Assembly (NCBI GenBank): GCA_963719975.1
Contig: CAVRED010000007.1
Location: forward strand, 496,001-560,000
From: Poindextera sp963719975
GTDB lineage: Bacteria > Pseudomonadota > Alphaproteobacteria > Caulobacterales > Caulobacteraceae
Direction of reading: 5' to 3'
Length of the DNA: 64,000 nucleotides
Positions 16,871 through 26,693 of this stretch are shown here, one piece after another. The position numbers and the translations under genes are program-made. Positions within the stretch are counted from its first letter, which is position 1. Every line of letters begins with the position of its first letter. The notes under the pieces were generated by a model, which was given only the letters and a program-made list of their open reading frames with translations, was not told where the DNA came from and made no database searches.

Positions 16871-17649
16871 CTCAGGTTGAGCTCGACCACCACCGGCACG
16901 TGGTCCGAGGGCTTGTCCCAGCCGCGTGCGGACTTGTGGATGGTGACCCCGGCGAGCCGGTCGGCCGCCTGCGGCGAGAGCAGGGCGTGGTCGATACGGA
17001 TCCCGTGGTTCCGCTGCCAGGCGCCGGCCTGGTAATCCCAGAAGGTGTAGCCGCCGGGCGCGCCCACCGCCTCGGCGTAGGCGTCCGTCAGGCCCAGCCA
17101 CTTCAGCGCCCGCCACGCCGCCCGGGTCTCCGGCTGGAAGAGGGCGTCGCCCGCCCAGGAGGCTGGGTTGTCGGCGTCCTCCGGCTCGGGGATGACGTTG
17201 TAGTCGCCGGTGAGCACAAACCGCTCCTCGAGCGCCAGGAGCGCGCGCGCATGGGCGTTCAGCCGCTCCATCCACGCCAGTTTGTATGCGAAACGGTCTG
17301 TGCCGATCGGGTTGCCGTTCGGCAGGTAGATCGAGGCCACGCGGACCGGGTCCGGCCCCGACACGACCGCCTCGATATAGCGGGCGTGGTCGTCGCCATC
17401 GTCGCCGGGCAACCCCTTTCTCACGTCCTCGAGCGCCGACTTCGAAAGCAGGGCGACGCCGTTGTAGCTCTTCTGCCCGTGCACGGCGACGTTATAGCCC
17501 AGCCGCTCGAACGCCTCGGCCGGGAACTTCTCGTCGACGCATTTGATCTCCTGCAGGCAGGCGACGTCGGGGCTGGCCTCCTCGAACCACTTCAACACCG
17601 TCTCCAGGCGGGCGTTGACGGAGTTCACGTTCCAGGTCGCGATGCGCAT
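16867..17649 (-). CDS. xthA: exodeoxyribonuclease III
   Basis: 260 residues. AP-endonuclease fold: MRIATWNVNSVNARLETVLK, DVACLQEIKCVDEKFP with the metal Glu, SYNGVALLSK, FVLTGDYNVIPEPEDADN, GYTFWDYQAGAWQRNHGIRI and KPSDHVPVVVEL with the catalytic His. Acts in base-excision repair. ATG 17649 matches the family start. Confidence 0.96.
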   Translation of the reverse strand: MRIATWNVNSVNARLETVLKWFEEASPDVACLQEIKCVDEKFPAEAFERLGYNVAVHGQKSYNGVALLSKSALEDVRKGLPGDDGDDHARYIEAVVSGPDPVRVASIYLPNGNPIGTDRFAYKLAWMERLNAHARALLALEERFVLTGDYNVIPEPEDADNPASWAGDALFQPETRAAWRALKWLGLTDAYAEAVGAPGGYTFWDYQAGAWQRNHGIRIDHALLSPQAADRLAGVTIHKSARGWDKPSDHVPVVVELNLS

Positions 17650-17750
17650 GCGCGTCAATGTGCCTCGGACCGGGCGCCGACGGAAGGCCGGCCGTGGCGG
17701 GCGCCTGAATCGCACGCTAGGGTAGGCCGCCGTGTTTTGGAGCCCGCCCC

Positions 17751-19805
17751 ATGTCCGCCGTCGCCGACAACCCCGTGCTTGCAACCTGGGCGGGGCCTTA
17801 CGCGGCGCCGCCGTTCGACAGGATCAAGGTCGAGCACTTCCTGCCGGCGCTCGACGAGGCGATGGCCGGCTACCGCGCCGAGCTCGCCGCGATCGCGGCC
17901 AACCCTGAACCGCCCAGTTTCGCAAACACCCTCGAGGCGATGGAGCGCTCGGGCCGCGGTTTCCGGCAAGCCACCGCGATGATGGGAGTCTTCATCTCGA
18001 CGATGAACTCGCCGGCCATGCAGGCCGTGCAGCGGGAGGCGGCCCCGAAGCTCGCGGCCTTTCGCGACGAGATCTTCCACAACCGCGCGCTCTTCGACCG
18101 CATCCTGGCCGTCTACGAGGCGAGGGAGGCCGCCGGCCTGACGCCGGAGCAGCAGCGGCTCGCCTTCGTCATCCATCAGCGCTTCCAGCGCCAGGGCGCG
18201 GCGCTGCCTGAGGCCGACAAGCGCCGGCTGGCGGAGATCAACCAGCGGCTGGCCAGCCTCTACACCGCCTTCAGCCAGAACATCCTGGCCGACGAGGAGG
18301 GGCTGGCGCTGGTGCTGGACCACGAAGCCGACCTCGCCGGGCTGCCGCCGGAGATGGTCGAGGCGGCCAGGAGCGCGGCCGCCGAGCGTGGGCTCGCCGG
18401 CAAGTGGGCCATCCCCAACACCCGCTCGGCGATGGACCCGTTCCTGACCTATTCGACCCGCCGCGACCTGCGTGAGAGGGCGCTGAAGCTGTGGTCGAGT
18501 CGCGGCGACAACGCCGGAGAGCACGACAACAACCCGATCATGACCGAGGTGCTCAAGCTTCGCGTCGAGAAGGCGCGCCTGCTCGGCCACCCGACCTTCG
18601 CCCACTGGATCACCGACGGCCAGATGGCCAAGACCCCCGACGCCGCCATGGGCCTGCTGCGCCAGGTCTGGGGCCCCGCGGTCGCCCGCGCCCGCGAAGA
18701 GATCGCCGAGATGCAGGAGATCGTCGCCGCCGAGGGCTCGAACGAGCCGCTGGAGGCCTGGGACTATCGCCACTTCGCCGAGAAGCTGCGCCAGGCGAAG
18801 TACGACCTGAGCGACGAGGCGGTGAAGCCCTACCTGCAGCTCGACAAGCTGGTCGAGGCGATGTTCTGGGCGGCGGGCGAGCTCTACGGCCTCACGTTCG
18901 AGCGGCTCGAAGGGGTTCCGGTCTACCACCCCGACGTCGAGGTCTTTGAGGTCACGCGGGGCGGCGAGCGGGTCGGCCTCTGGTACTTCGACTTCCTCGC
19001 CCGCGCCGGCAAGAACTCCGGCGCCTGGATGAGCGAGTATCGCACCCAGCAGGGCCTGGCCGGCGTGACGCCGGTCATCTCCAACAACTCCAACTTCATC
19101 GCCGGCGCGCCGGGCGAGCCGGTGCTGATCTCCTGGACCGATGCGGTGACGCTGTTCCATGAGTTCGGCCACGGCCTGCACGGGCTGAACTCCAAGGTGA
19201 CCTACCCTTCGCTGGCGGGAACAGCGGTGGTGCGCGACTTCGTCGAACTGCCCAGCCAGCTGAACGAGCGCTGGCTGTCGACGCCGGAGCTGCTCCGGCG
19301 TTTCGCCGTCCACTATCAGACCGGCGAGCCGATGCCGGCCGAGCTCACGGAGAAGGTGCTGCGGGCGCAGAACTTCCGCCAGGGCTTCAACACCACCGAG
19401 TATCTCGCCTGCGCCATCCTCGACCTCGAGGCGCACCTGGCGGCCGATGCAGCCTTCGACGCCCGCGCGTTCGAGCGCGAGGCGCTGGAGCGCCTTGGCA
19501 TGCCGCGCGAGATCATCCTTCGCCACCGGCTGCCGCACTTCTCCCACATCTTCTCCGGCGAGAGCTATGCGGCGGGGTATTTCAACTACATCTGGGCCGA
19601 CGTGCTCAGCGCCGACGCCGCCGAGGCCTTCGCGGAGGCGCCCGGGGGCTTCTACGACCGGAGCAAGGCCCAGGCGCTGCTCGAGACCATCCTCAGCGTG
19701 GGCAACACGGTCGACCCGGCCGAGACCTACCGCAAGTTCCGCGGCCGCGATCCGGAGACCGCCGCGTTGATGCGCAGCCGCGGGTTCGAGCCGGCGAACG
19801 CCTGA
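17751..19805 (+). CDS. dcp: M3-family peptidyl-dipeptidase
   Basis: 684 residues. Zinc site HEFGH at residues 470-474 in TLFHEFGHGLHGL, with the third ligand downstream. Other blocks: PFDRIKVEHFLPALDEAM, WDYRHFAEKLRQAKYDL, VISNNSNFIAGAPG and FSGESYAAGYFNYIWADV. Removes dipeptides from C-termini of peptides; no signal peptide, so probably cytoplasmic. Intact frame. Confidence 0.95.
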   Translation: MSAVADNPVLATWAGPYAAPPFDRIKVEHFLPALDEAMAGYRAELAAIAANPEPPSFANTLEAMERSGRGFRQATAMMGVFISTMNSPAMQAVQREAAPKLAAFRDEIFHNRALFDRILAVYEAREAAGLTPEQQRLAFVIHQRFQRQGAALPEADKRRLAEINQRLASLYTAFSQNILADEEGLALVLDHEADLAGLPPEMVEAARSAAAERGLAGKWAIPNTRSAMDPFLTYSTRRDLRERALKLWSSRGDNAGEHDNNPIMTEVLKLRVEKARLLGHPTFAHWITDGQMAKTPDAAMGLLRQVWGPAVARAREEIAEMQEIVAAEGSNEPLEAWDYRHFAEKLRQAKYDLSDEAVKPYLQLDKLVEAMFWAAGELYGLTFERLEGVPVYHPDVEVFEVTRGGERVGLWYFDFLARAGKNSGAWMSEYRTQQGLAGVTPVISNNSNFIAGAPGEPVLISWTDAVTLFHEFGHGLHGLNSKVTYPSLAGTAVVRDFVELPSQLNERWLSTPELLRRFAVHYQTGEPMPAELTEKVLRAQNFRQGFNTTEYLACAILDLEAHLAADAAFDARAFEREALERLGMPREIILRHRLPHFSHIFSGESYAAGYFNYIWADVLSADAAEAFAEAPGGFYDRSKAQALLETILSVGNTVDPAETYRKFRGRDPETAALMRSRGFEPANA

Positions 19806-19887
19806 CCAACGAGCTGGCCGCATCGTCGCGCCCCGCATCGTCCCGATCACGGCCCCCGACGACCCGCGGATCGCAGCCTATCGCGCG

Positions 19888-20625
19888 GTGCGCGAGCGGG
19901 ACCTGGCCGGCCGCGAGAGCGGATTCATCGCCGAAGGCGAGGTCGTGCTGCGCGTCGCGCTTGGCCCCGACGCGCGCTGCCGCCCGTCCTCGCTTCTCGT
20001 CGCCGAGAACCGGCTCGCCCGGCTCCAGCCGCTGATCGCCGACCTCGATCCGGCCATCCCGGTCTTTGCGGCGAGCCAGGCGGTCATGGACGCGATCGTC
20101 GGTTTCCCGATCCATCGCGGAATCCTCGGCTTTGGCCTCCGGCCAACCGACGCCGGCGCAGCGGCGTTGCTGGCGGCGGCGCCCGCGCGGGCGCTGGTCA
20201 TGGTCCTGATCGGCATCGCCAACCACGACAACATGGGCGGCCTCTTCCGCAACGCCGCGGCGTTCGGCGTGACCGCCGTGCTGCTCGACCCGACATGCTG
20301 CGACCCGCTGTACCGCAAGGCGATCCGCGTCTCGGTGGGGGCCGTGCTCAAAGTCCCCTTCGCGCGCCTGGAAGAGGGCGAGGACGTCATCGAGCGCCTC
20401 GCCGCGGGGGGATTTACCCCGCTGGCGCTGTCGCCGGCCGGCGCGGTGAGCGTCGCGCAAGTGGCGCGGCCCCAGCGCGCGGCGATTCTGCTGGGCGCCG
20501 AAGGGCCTGGGCTGCCGCCCCAGCTCCTGGCGCGCGCGCAGACCGTGGCCATTCCGATGGCGCCGGGCTGGGACTCCCTCAACGTCGCGGCGGCCAGCGC
20601 CATCATCCTGCACGCCCTCGCCTGA
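19888..20625 (+). CDS. TrmH/SpoU-family RNA methyltransferase (start uncertain)
   Basis: At least 245 residues from GTG 19888. SPOUT knot motifs: MVLIGIANHDNMGGLFRNAA (motif 1), AAILLGAEGPGLPPQLL (motif 2) and IPMAPGWDSLNVAAASAIIL (motif 3). Likely a 2'-O-ribose methylation of tRNA or rRNA. The coding similarity seems to start upstream (RIVPITAPDDPRIAAYR, about 19834-19884), but no ATG, GTG or TTG is in frame between the dcp stop and 19888. A base error near the true start is likely. Confidence 0.85.
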   Translation: MRERDLAGRESGFIAEGEVVLRVALGPDARCRPSSLLVAENRLARLQPLIADLDPAIPVFAASQAVMDAIVGFPIHRGILGFGLRPTDAGAAALLAAAPARALVMVLIGIANHDNMGGLFRNAAAFGVTAVLLDPTCCDPLYRKAIRVSVGAVLKVPFARLEEGEDVIERLAAGGFTPLALSPAGAVSVAQVARPQRAAILLGAEGPGLPPQLLARAQTVAIPMAPGWDSLNVAAASAIILHALA

Positions 20626-20683
20626 AGCGGAGCGGTCGGCCGCCGTTGCATCGCGCGGCAACGCGCCTAGAAGCTCGCCGCCA

Positions 20684-22007
20684 ATGGTCACGGCGGCAAG
20701 CATCGAGAGCAGCGAAGGCGCGCGGAGCCGTCCGGACCGGACGCTCATGCTCGCCTCGATCGTGATCGTCGTCGGCGTCTTCTCGACGACGCTCGCCCAG
20801 ACCGGCGTGCTTGCCCGTATTCCGCTGCAGAACATGCTCAAGAACGAGCTGCACGTCAGCCGCACGGCTGCCGCCAGCTTCATGTTCCTGTCCGGGCTGC
20901 TTTGGTACTTCAAGCCGTTGGCCGGCATCTTCACCGACGCCTTCCCGATCCTGGGCAGCCGGCGCAAGAGCTACCTTCTGATCTCCACCGTCCTGGCCGT
21001 CGCGGCCTGGCTCGGCCTCTACTTCACGCCCCACAAATACGGCCAGCTGCTGTGGGTCTGCATCCTCATCAACAGCTTCATGGTCTTCGCCAGCGTCGTG
21101 ATCGGCGGCTACATGGTGGAGATCGCGCAGGCGACGCAGGGGTCGGGCCGGCTGACTTCGATCCGGCAATTCGTCTCGCTGGGCTGCTCGCTGATCGCGG
21201 GCCCGGCCGCTGGATACCTCGGCGCGATCGCCTTCGGCTGGACCGCCGTCGCGTGCGGCGGCGTGATGGCGCTGCTCTTCCCGGCGACGATCTTCTTCCT
21301 GCGCGAGCAGCGAAAACGCGTCGACGCCGTTGAAGTGCTCGCCGACGCCGGGCCGCCAGCTCGTGCGGATCGGCACGGCCGGCGGGATGTGGGCGGCCGC
21401 CGGGATTTCGGCGCTGTTCTACATCGCGCCCGGACTGCAGACGGCGGTGTTCTACCGGCAGCAGGACGTGCTGCACATGAACACCATCTGGCAGGGCTAC
21501 CTCGCCCCGGTCGGCGTCGGCACGGGCTTCGTCGCGGTTGGCGTCTACGCCTGGGCCTGCCGACGCATCAATGTCCGCACGCTTCTCATCGGCTCCATGC
21601 TCGTGGCCGGTCTCGCGCATGCGACGCTGGTCTTCTACACTTCCATCCCCAACGCCTTCGCCTTCAGCGCCCTCGACGGCTTCTGCTTCACCCTGGCGGA
21701 GCTGGCGATGATGGACCTCGCCATCCGGGTCACGCCGGCGGGGAGCGAGGGTCTGGGCTTCTCGCTGATGATGAGCGCGCGCAACCTGCCGCTGTTCGCC
21801 ACCGACGTCATCGGCGCGAACCTGCTCGACCGCTTTCATTGGACGTTCAACGAGCTGGCGTTGTCGAACGCCGCCGTGATGATGCTGACCGCGCCGCTCA
21901 TGCTGTTGCTTCCGGCGCGGTTCGTCAGGGCGCGCGACGCCGAGATCATCCGCGAGGAAGAGCTCTACGAGCCGGCGCCGATGCCGGCCACCCAGATCGA
22001 GGCCTGA
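20684..22007 (+). CDS. MFS-type transporter resembling folate/biopterin or PucC carriers (one frameshift)
   Basis: About 440 residues with around 12 hydrophobic segments. First part: SFMFLSGLLWYFKPLAGIFTDAFPILGSRRKSYL, quoted here in pieces SFMFLSGLLWYFKP and AGIFTDAFPI. Second part in another frame from about 21350: RIGTAGGMWAAAGISALFYI and AELAMMDLAIRVTP. Removing one G (GCCGGGCCGCC to GCCGGCCGCC) joins them. Substrate unknown. Convergent with the hydrolase gene at 22016. Confidence 0.8.
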
Positions 22008-22015
22008 GGCGTCGC

Positions 22016-23046
22016 TCAGCCCTTGACGAACCGCGCCATGTCGCTGGCGGTGTCGTAGCTGACGTCCGGGCAGGCGATGGAGAAGATCTCCGTCCCGTGC
22101 ACCGTGCCCATCACCTGCCGGCAGCGCGCCGGGACGCCGTTGGCGATCAGCAGGCGATAGAAGTTCACGCCCTCGTCGCGCAGCGGATCGCACTCGTTGA
22201 CGCTGATGATGGTCGGCGGGAAGCCCTTGACGTCCTCGGCGGTGGCGAACCCCGGCCAGGCGAGCGGGTTGCGCTTCTCGAGCTCCTCGGATACCATAGG
22301 CCATGGCGCCGCGATTGTTGTGCAGGTTCAGGAAGATGCCGTTGTTCTCGGTCGACGACGGGTTCTGCGGCAAAGGCCAGACGCCGGCGATGTAGGGGCA
22401 GAGCGCATAGACGCCCCTGATCAGGCCAAGGTCGCCGTCGCGCTTCAGTTTCAGCGTGGTGGCCAGCGCCAGGTTGCCGCCGCCGCTCTCGCCCGCGACG
22501 ATGATCCGCGTCCGGGTCGATGTTCAGCGACGCCGCGTTGGCGTGGGTCCACTTCAGGCCGGAGACGCAGTCGTTCAGGCCGGCCGGGAAGGGCGCGACC
22601 TCCGGGACGGACGAGGGGGTCAGGCAGTTGCGGAAGTCGACCATCACCACGGCGACGCCGAACGAGGCGATGATCTTCGCCCAGGCCCGCCAGGGCCCGT
22701 CGTAGCAGGACAGCGTCATCATCCCGCCGCCGTGGATGTAGTAGACGCACGCCAGCCGCTCGGCTGTTGTCGGGGCGCGTGATCCGCAGGTTGATCCGAT
22801 TGCCGTCGGGCTGCCGAGACGATCTGCTCCTCGCGGACGACAAGCCCCTTGGACGGCGCCACCTGTTCGCTGTCGGCGGCGTCCATCATCGCCTTCATCG
22901 CCTGCGTGCGCGGACCGAGCGGCGGCCTGCTCGGCGAGCAGTTCTTCGCGGCTGGCGACATCGCCGGCGGCCGGCTGGTCCATCGCGCCGAAAACGGCCT
23001 TGATGCGCGGATCGATGCGAGGGTCTTGGGCGAGCTTCGAAACCAT
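22016..23046 (-). CDS. alpha/beta-hydrolase fold-3 esterase/lipase (several frameshifts)
   Basis: Starts at ATG 23046 (MVSKLAQDPRIDPRIKAVF) behind GGAGG. Pieces in different frames give a normal HSL-type esterase of about 340 residues: the oxyanion motif YYIHGGGMMTL, the nucleophile elbow AGESGGGNLALA (only after one base is removed near 22505), WPLPQNPSSTENNGIFLN, and the catalytic His region MGTVHGTEIF. At least four single-base shifts lie near 22300, 22505, 22780-22830 and 22910. Errors or real decay cannot be separated from sequence alone. It follows another broken hydrolase on the same strand. Confidence 0.75.
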
Positions 23047-23105
23047 CTCGGGTCCTCCTGCTCGCCGCATAGAGGACAACCCGCCGGGCCTGTCAAAGAC
23101 TGAAC

Positions 23106-24113
23106 TTAGCGGGTTCGGGTGCGCCTTGACGAAGCCCGCGACAGCGTCGGCGACGCCGGGCGCGAGCGGCAGGCTGGGGTCCACGTAGGTGGCCAGGTTG
23201 GCGGCGCGGTCGGCGGGCGCGACCTTGAGGACGTGGTTCACGCCCGGCAGCAGGACGAGCTGGACGCCCGGTCGGGCATGGGCGAGCATCTCGGCGTCGT
23301 CGACCGTCACCTGCAGGTCGGTCGTGCCCTGCAGGACGAGCACCGGGCCCTTGTAAGCCGGCGAGCAGCTTCACCGGGTCCTGCGCCATCAGGTCGATCA
23401 GGTAGTCCTGCACGGACGGCCGGAAGAGCGCGAGCAGCGCCGGGTTCATCGCCGGTCACGTCGACGTGCTGGCCGGCCTCGAGCTTGGCGAGCGCCGACA
23501 GCGCCTCGTCGAGCAGCGGCGCGTTCGCCGGGTTCGTCCTTCAGCTGCTGGGTGATCACCTCGCCGAACCGGCGGCCCATGCCGGACGCCAGGATGATCC
23601 CGCAGATTCCGTCAGGGTTCTGCGCGGCCGCCTCGGCCACCAACGCGCCCTTCGCTGTGGCCGAGGACCCAGATGCAGGGCGCGCCGGTCTTGGCCCTCA
23701 GCGCCGTCACCCACGCGTGCACGTCGCTTGCGTAGTCGGCGATCGTCACATGGTCGGCGTTCTTGACCGCCGGGCGCGCTCGCGAACAGGCCGCGCTTGT
23801 CGATACGGGCGCTGGCGATCCCGTCGGCGGCCAGCGCTTCGGCGAGCAGCCGGTAGGGCGCGGCCTTTACGCCCATCGGATTGTCGCCGTCTCGGTCTGT
23901 CGGCCCGGAGCCCGGGATGATCAGGACCACCGGCGCCTTCGGATTGTCCGCCGGCGTGAGCAGCGTGCCCTTGAGCGGCGCGAGCGGTCCCGGCGCCTGG
24001 ATGAAGGTCTCGATCGGTGCGGCCATGGCGGGATGGGCGGAGGCGGTCATGGCGGCGAGACCGGCAGCGAGCGCGCCAGCGATTGCGTTTCGGGGCGTGC
24101 GCTTCCGGTTCAA
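23106..24113 (-). CDS. exported alpha/beta hydrolase (S33/dienelactone-hydrolase-like; several frameshifts)
   Basis: Probable start TTG 24113 (ATG 24050 is the alternative). The N-terminus is a signal peptide (NAIAGALAAGLAAMTASAHPAMA). Then LAPLKGTLLTPAD, APVVLIIPGSGPTDRDGDNP, ASARIDKRGLFASA; in other frames an elbow GHSEGALVAEAA, GIILASGMGRRFGEVI, and MLVLQGTTDLQVTVDDAEML with PGVNHVLK (catalytic Asp/His region). Shifts near 23770, 23655, 23535, 23450 and 23360, and one before a TAA at 23106. Without correction the last frame runs into the next hydrolase. Confidence 0.72.
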
Positions 24114-24122
24114 ACCAACGCG

Positions 24123-24452
24123 CTAAATCGAGAAGCTGACGCCGCAGCCGCAGCTGGAGCGGGCGTTGGGGTTCCTCACCCGGAACTCCGCGCCGGCGAG
24201 TTCGTCGATGAAGTCGATCTCGGAGCCATTGAGCAGGGCCAACGAGACCACATCGACCAGCGCAGCCGCGCCATCACGCTCCACCTTCAGGTCGTCGGGA
24301 TCGGCTGCGTCGACCAGGTCGAACTTGTACGAAAACCCGGAGCAGCCGCCAGCCTCGACCGCGACCCGCAGCATCACCGGCCGGCCCTCGCGCTGGGCGA
24401 TGGCGTTCAACCGTCGGGCGGCGGTCTCGGAAAGGGTGACAGGCGTTGGCAT
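24123..24452 (-). CDS. erpA: A-type iron-sulfur cluster carrier (ErpA/IscA family)
   Basis: 109 residues. Three cluster cysteines in VEAGGCSGFSYKF and SSCGCGVSFSI. Delivers [2Fe-2S]/[4Fe-4S] clusters to apoproteins. VTLSETAARRLNAI matches the family N-terminus. Divergent from dgt, a common arrangement in alphaproteobacteria. ErpA versus SufA/IscA cannot be decided from sequence alone. Confidence 0.92.
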   Translation of the reverse strand: MPTPVTLSETAARRLNAIAQREGRPVMLRVAVEAGGCSGFSYKFDLVDAADPDDLKVERDGAAALVDVVSLALLNGSEIDFIDELAGAEFRVRNPNARSSCGCGVSFSI

Positions 24453-24537
24453 TGGCTCTCTTCGGACTCGGCGCGCCCCTATATGAGACCGGCGCGGCTT
24501 GTGCGAAAGAGGCGCCGCACCCGCAAGGATTGCTTCG

Positions 24538-25728
24538 ATGGCGCACGCAGAGGGATCGCCGACGCCGTTCCGTGCGTCCTTCGCCGCCGACGCCGCGGCG
24601 TCGCTGGGCCGCCGCTATCCGGAGCCGGGCAGCCGTACGCGCACGCCGTTCGCCCGCGACCGCGACCGCATCATCCACACTCAGGCGTTTCGGCGGCTGA
24701 AGGAGAAGACCCAGGTCTTCATCGCCCACGAGGGCGACCACTTCCGCACCCGGCTGACCCATTCGCTCGAGGTCTCGCAGATCGCCCGCTCGCTGGCCAA
24801 GGCGCTCGGCCTCGACGACGATCTGGCCGAAGCGGTAGCGCTCGCCCACGACCTCGGCCACCCCCCGTTCGGCCACGCCGGCGAAGATGCGCTGGACGCC
24901 GCCACCGAACTCTTCGGCGGCTTCGACCACAACGTGCAGACCTTCCGCGTCGTGACCGAGCTCGAACGCCGCTACCCCGACTTCGACGGGCTGAACCTCA
25001 GCTGGGAGACGCTCGAGGGGGTGGTGAAGCACAACGGCCCGATCCTGGAACAGCTGGCGCGCCCATCCTGGCGTCCGATCGCCCGCTTCAACGCCGACTA
25101 TGACCTCAGGCCTGGCACCTATGCGTCGGCCGAGGCGCAGGTCGCGGCCATCGCCGACGACATCGCCTACAACAACCACGACGTCGACGACGGCCTGCAG
25201 GCCGGGCTGTTCCGGCTGGATGAGCTGGCCAGCGTGCCGCTGATCGGGCCGATCCTGGCCGCCCTCAGGGCCGAGCGGCCGACGCTGGACGAGCAGCTGA
25301 GCCGCCTTGAGGCCGTGCGTCGCATGATCGGGGCGATGGTCGACGATGTGCTGGAGCAGACGGCGCGCAACGTGGGCGACGGCGGCGTTGAAACGATCGA
25401 GGACGTGCGCGGGCTCGGCCGGCCGCTGGTCGGCTTCTCGACCGAGATGGCCGAAGACCTCGGCAGGCTCCGCCTCTTCCTGCACCAGCGGATGTACCGG
25501 CACTTCCGCGTCAATCGCACGCGCAGCCAGGCCAGGCGCATCATCGTCGAACTGTTCGAGCTGTTCACCGCCGAGCCCGACGTCCTGCCGACGGAGTGGT
25601 TCGAGCGCGCCCGGACCCGCGACGAAGCCGGCCGCGCGCGGGTCGTTTGCGACTACATCGCGGGGATGACCGACCGCTACGCGATCGAGGAACACAGGAA
25701 GCTGTTCAATCTCGACGTCTGGGGCTGA
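24538..25728 (+). CDS. dgt: deoxyguanosinetriphosphate triphosphohydrolase-like protein
   Basis: 396 residues from ATG 24538 (AAGGA upstream). HD-domain metal site: the first His in FRTRLTHSLEVSQIAR, HD in ALAHDLGHPPFGHAGEDAL, and the distal Asp in AAIADDIAYNNHDVDDGL. YPEPGSRTRTPFARDRDRII is the family start. Hydrolyses dNTPs to nucleoside and triphosphate. Only 82 bases separate it from the SPOR gene; in related genomes argS often sits here. Confidence 0.94.
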   Translation: MAHAEGSPTPFRASFAADAAASLGRRYPEPGSRTRTPFARDRDRIIHTQAFRRLKEKTQVFIAHEGDHFRTRLTHSLEVSQIARSLAKALGLDDDLAEAVALAHDLGHPPFGHAGEDALDAATELFGGFDHNVQTFRVVTELERRYPDFDGLNLSWETLEGVVKHNGPILEQLARPSWRPIARFNADYDLRPGTYASAEAQVAAIADDIAYNNHDVDDGLQAGLFRLDELASVPLIGPILAALRAERPTLDEQLSRLEAVRRMIGAMVDDVLEQTARNVGDGGVETIEDVRGLGRPLVGFSTEMAEDLGRLRLFLHQRMYRHFRVNRTRSQARRIIVELFELFTAEPDVLPTEWFERARTRDEAGRARVVCDYIAGMTDRYAIEEHRKLFNLDVWG

Positions 25729-25810
25729 TCGGCCGCCCCAACCGGGTTTCAAACGGCGCTAGAGTGCGGGGCGAGGGGGCGATTCGCGGGGGCTTCGCCG
25801 GAGCTTGAGC

Positions 25811-26693
25811 ATGACCGATCATGATCGCGGGGCCTACGCGCCGCAGAACGATGCGCCGCTCGCCTTCGACCCCCGCCGCGCCGGGGCGCGCCGCGGTCCC
25901 CCGCCGGTGACGCTGGTCGTCAGCATCGTCGTGCTTTGCTCGCTGGTGATCGGCGGCGTCCTGCTGTACCGCCACGGCGCTCGGCAGCCGGGACAGGCGC
26001 CGCAGGTGGTCGGAACGCCGGTCGGCGACTTCAAGGCTGCGCCGACGTCGTCGCAAGCGCCCTCCGACTCCTCCGCGAGCTTGCAGATCTACAAGACCGA
26101 GGTGCCGCCGGCCGGCGAGAACACGCCCGCGCCGTCCTTCACCAACGGACCCGAACAGCCCCAGCCGCGGCCTGTCGCTCGACCGGCCCCTCCGCCGCCG
26201 GTCACGGCCATGCCGCTGCGGCCGGCCGAGCCGGCGCCGACCGTTGTCGCGCAAAACGCCACCCAGACCAGCGCCAGGACGCCGCCGGCGACCGCCAAGA
26301 CCGCGCCGCCGACGCCGAAGGTCGCGCCGCCGCCTCCGCCGAAGGTCGCACCGGCAAAGACCGTCGTCGCCAAGCTGACGCCGCCAACGCCGCCGAAGAC
26401 GCCCCCCGCCAAGGTCCAGCCGCCCGTGGCGGCCACGACGACGGCGACCAGCGGCGCCGCGATGGTCCAGATCGGCGCGCTCTCGTCGCCGGCCTTGGCC
26501 GACAAGGCTCTGGAGCGACGTCGCCCGGCAAATGGGCGGCGCGATGGCCGGCAAGACGCGCAGGGTCGAGCCGACGTCCAAGGACGGCAAGACCTTCTAC
26601 CGCGCGTACCTCGGCGGCTTCGCCGACCGCGCCGCGGCGGCGAGCTTCTGCGCCTCGCTCAAGGCCAAGGGCGGCTCCTGCATCGTGCGGTGA
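25811..26693 (+). CDS. SPOR-domain membrane protein (one frameshift)
   Basis: About 294 residues. One membrane segment at about residues 33-54 (VTLVVSIVVLCSLVIGGVLL), a long Pro/Ala/Thr-rich periplasmic linker (about 55-220), and a C-terminal SPOR repeat (MVQIGALSSPALADKA then TFYRAYLGGFADRAAAASFC). SPOR domains bind denuded glycan strands of septal peptidoglycan, so a division role is likely. The frames join at about 26513, where removing one C gives DKAWSDVARQMGG. Its stop overlaps the GTG of nagZ. Confidence 0.88.

Noticed and set aside
17655..19850. Long open frame antisense to the dcp gene (over 700 codons).
   Set aside because: Composition is Arg/Ala/Gly/His-rich with no motifs, while the plus strand encodes an intact M3 peptidase. 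Such shadows are common at this GC content; the same applies to the long antisense frames at 55003-57171, 41904-43505, 62294-63946 and 1089-2264.
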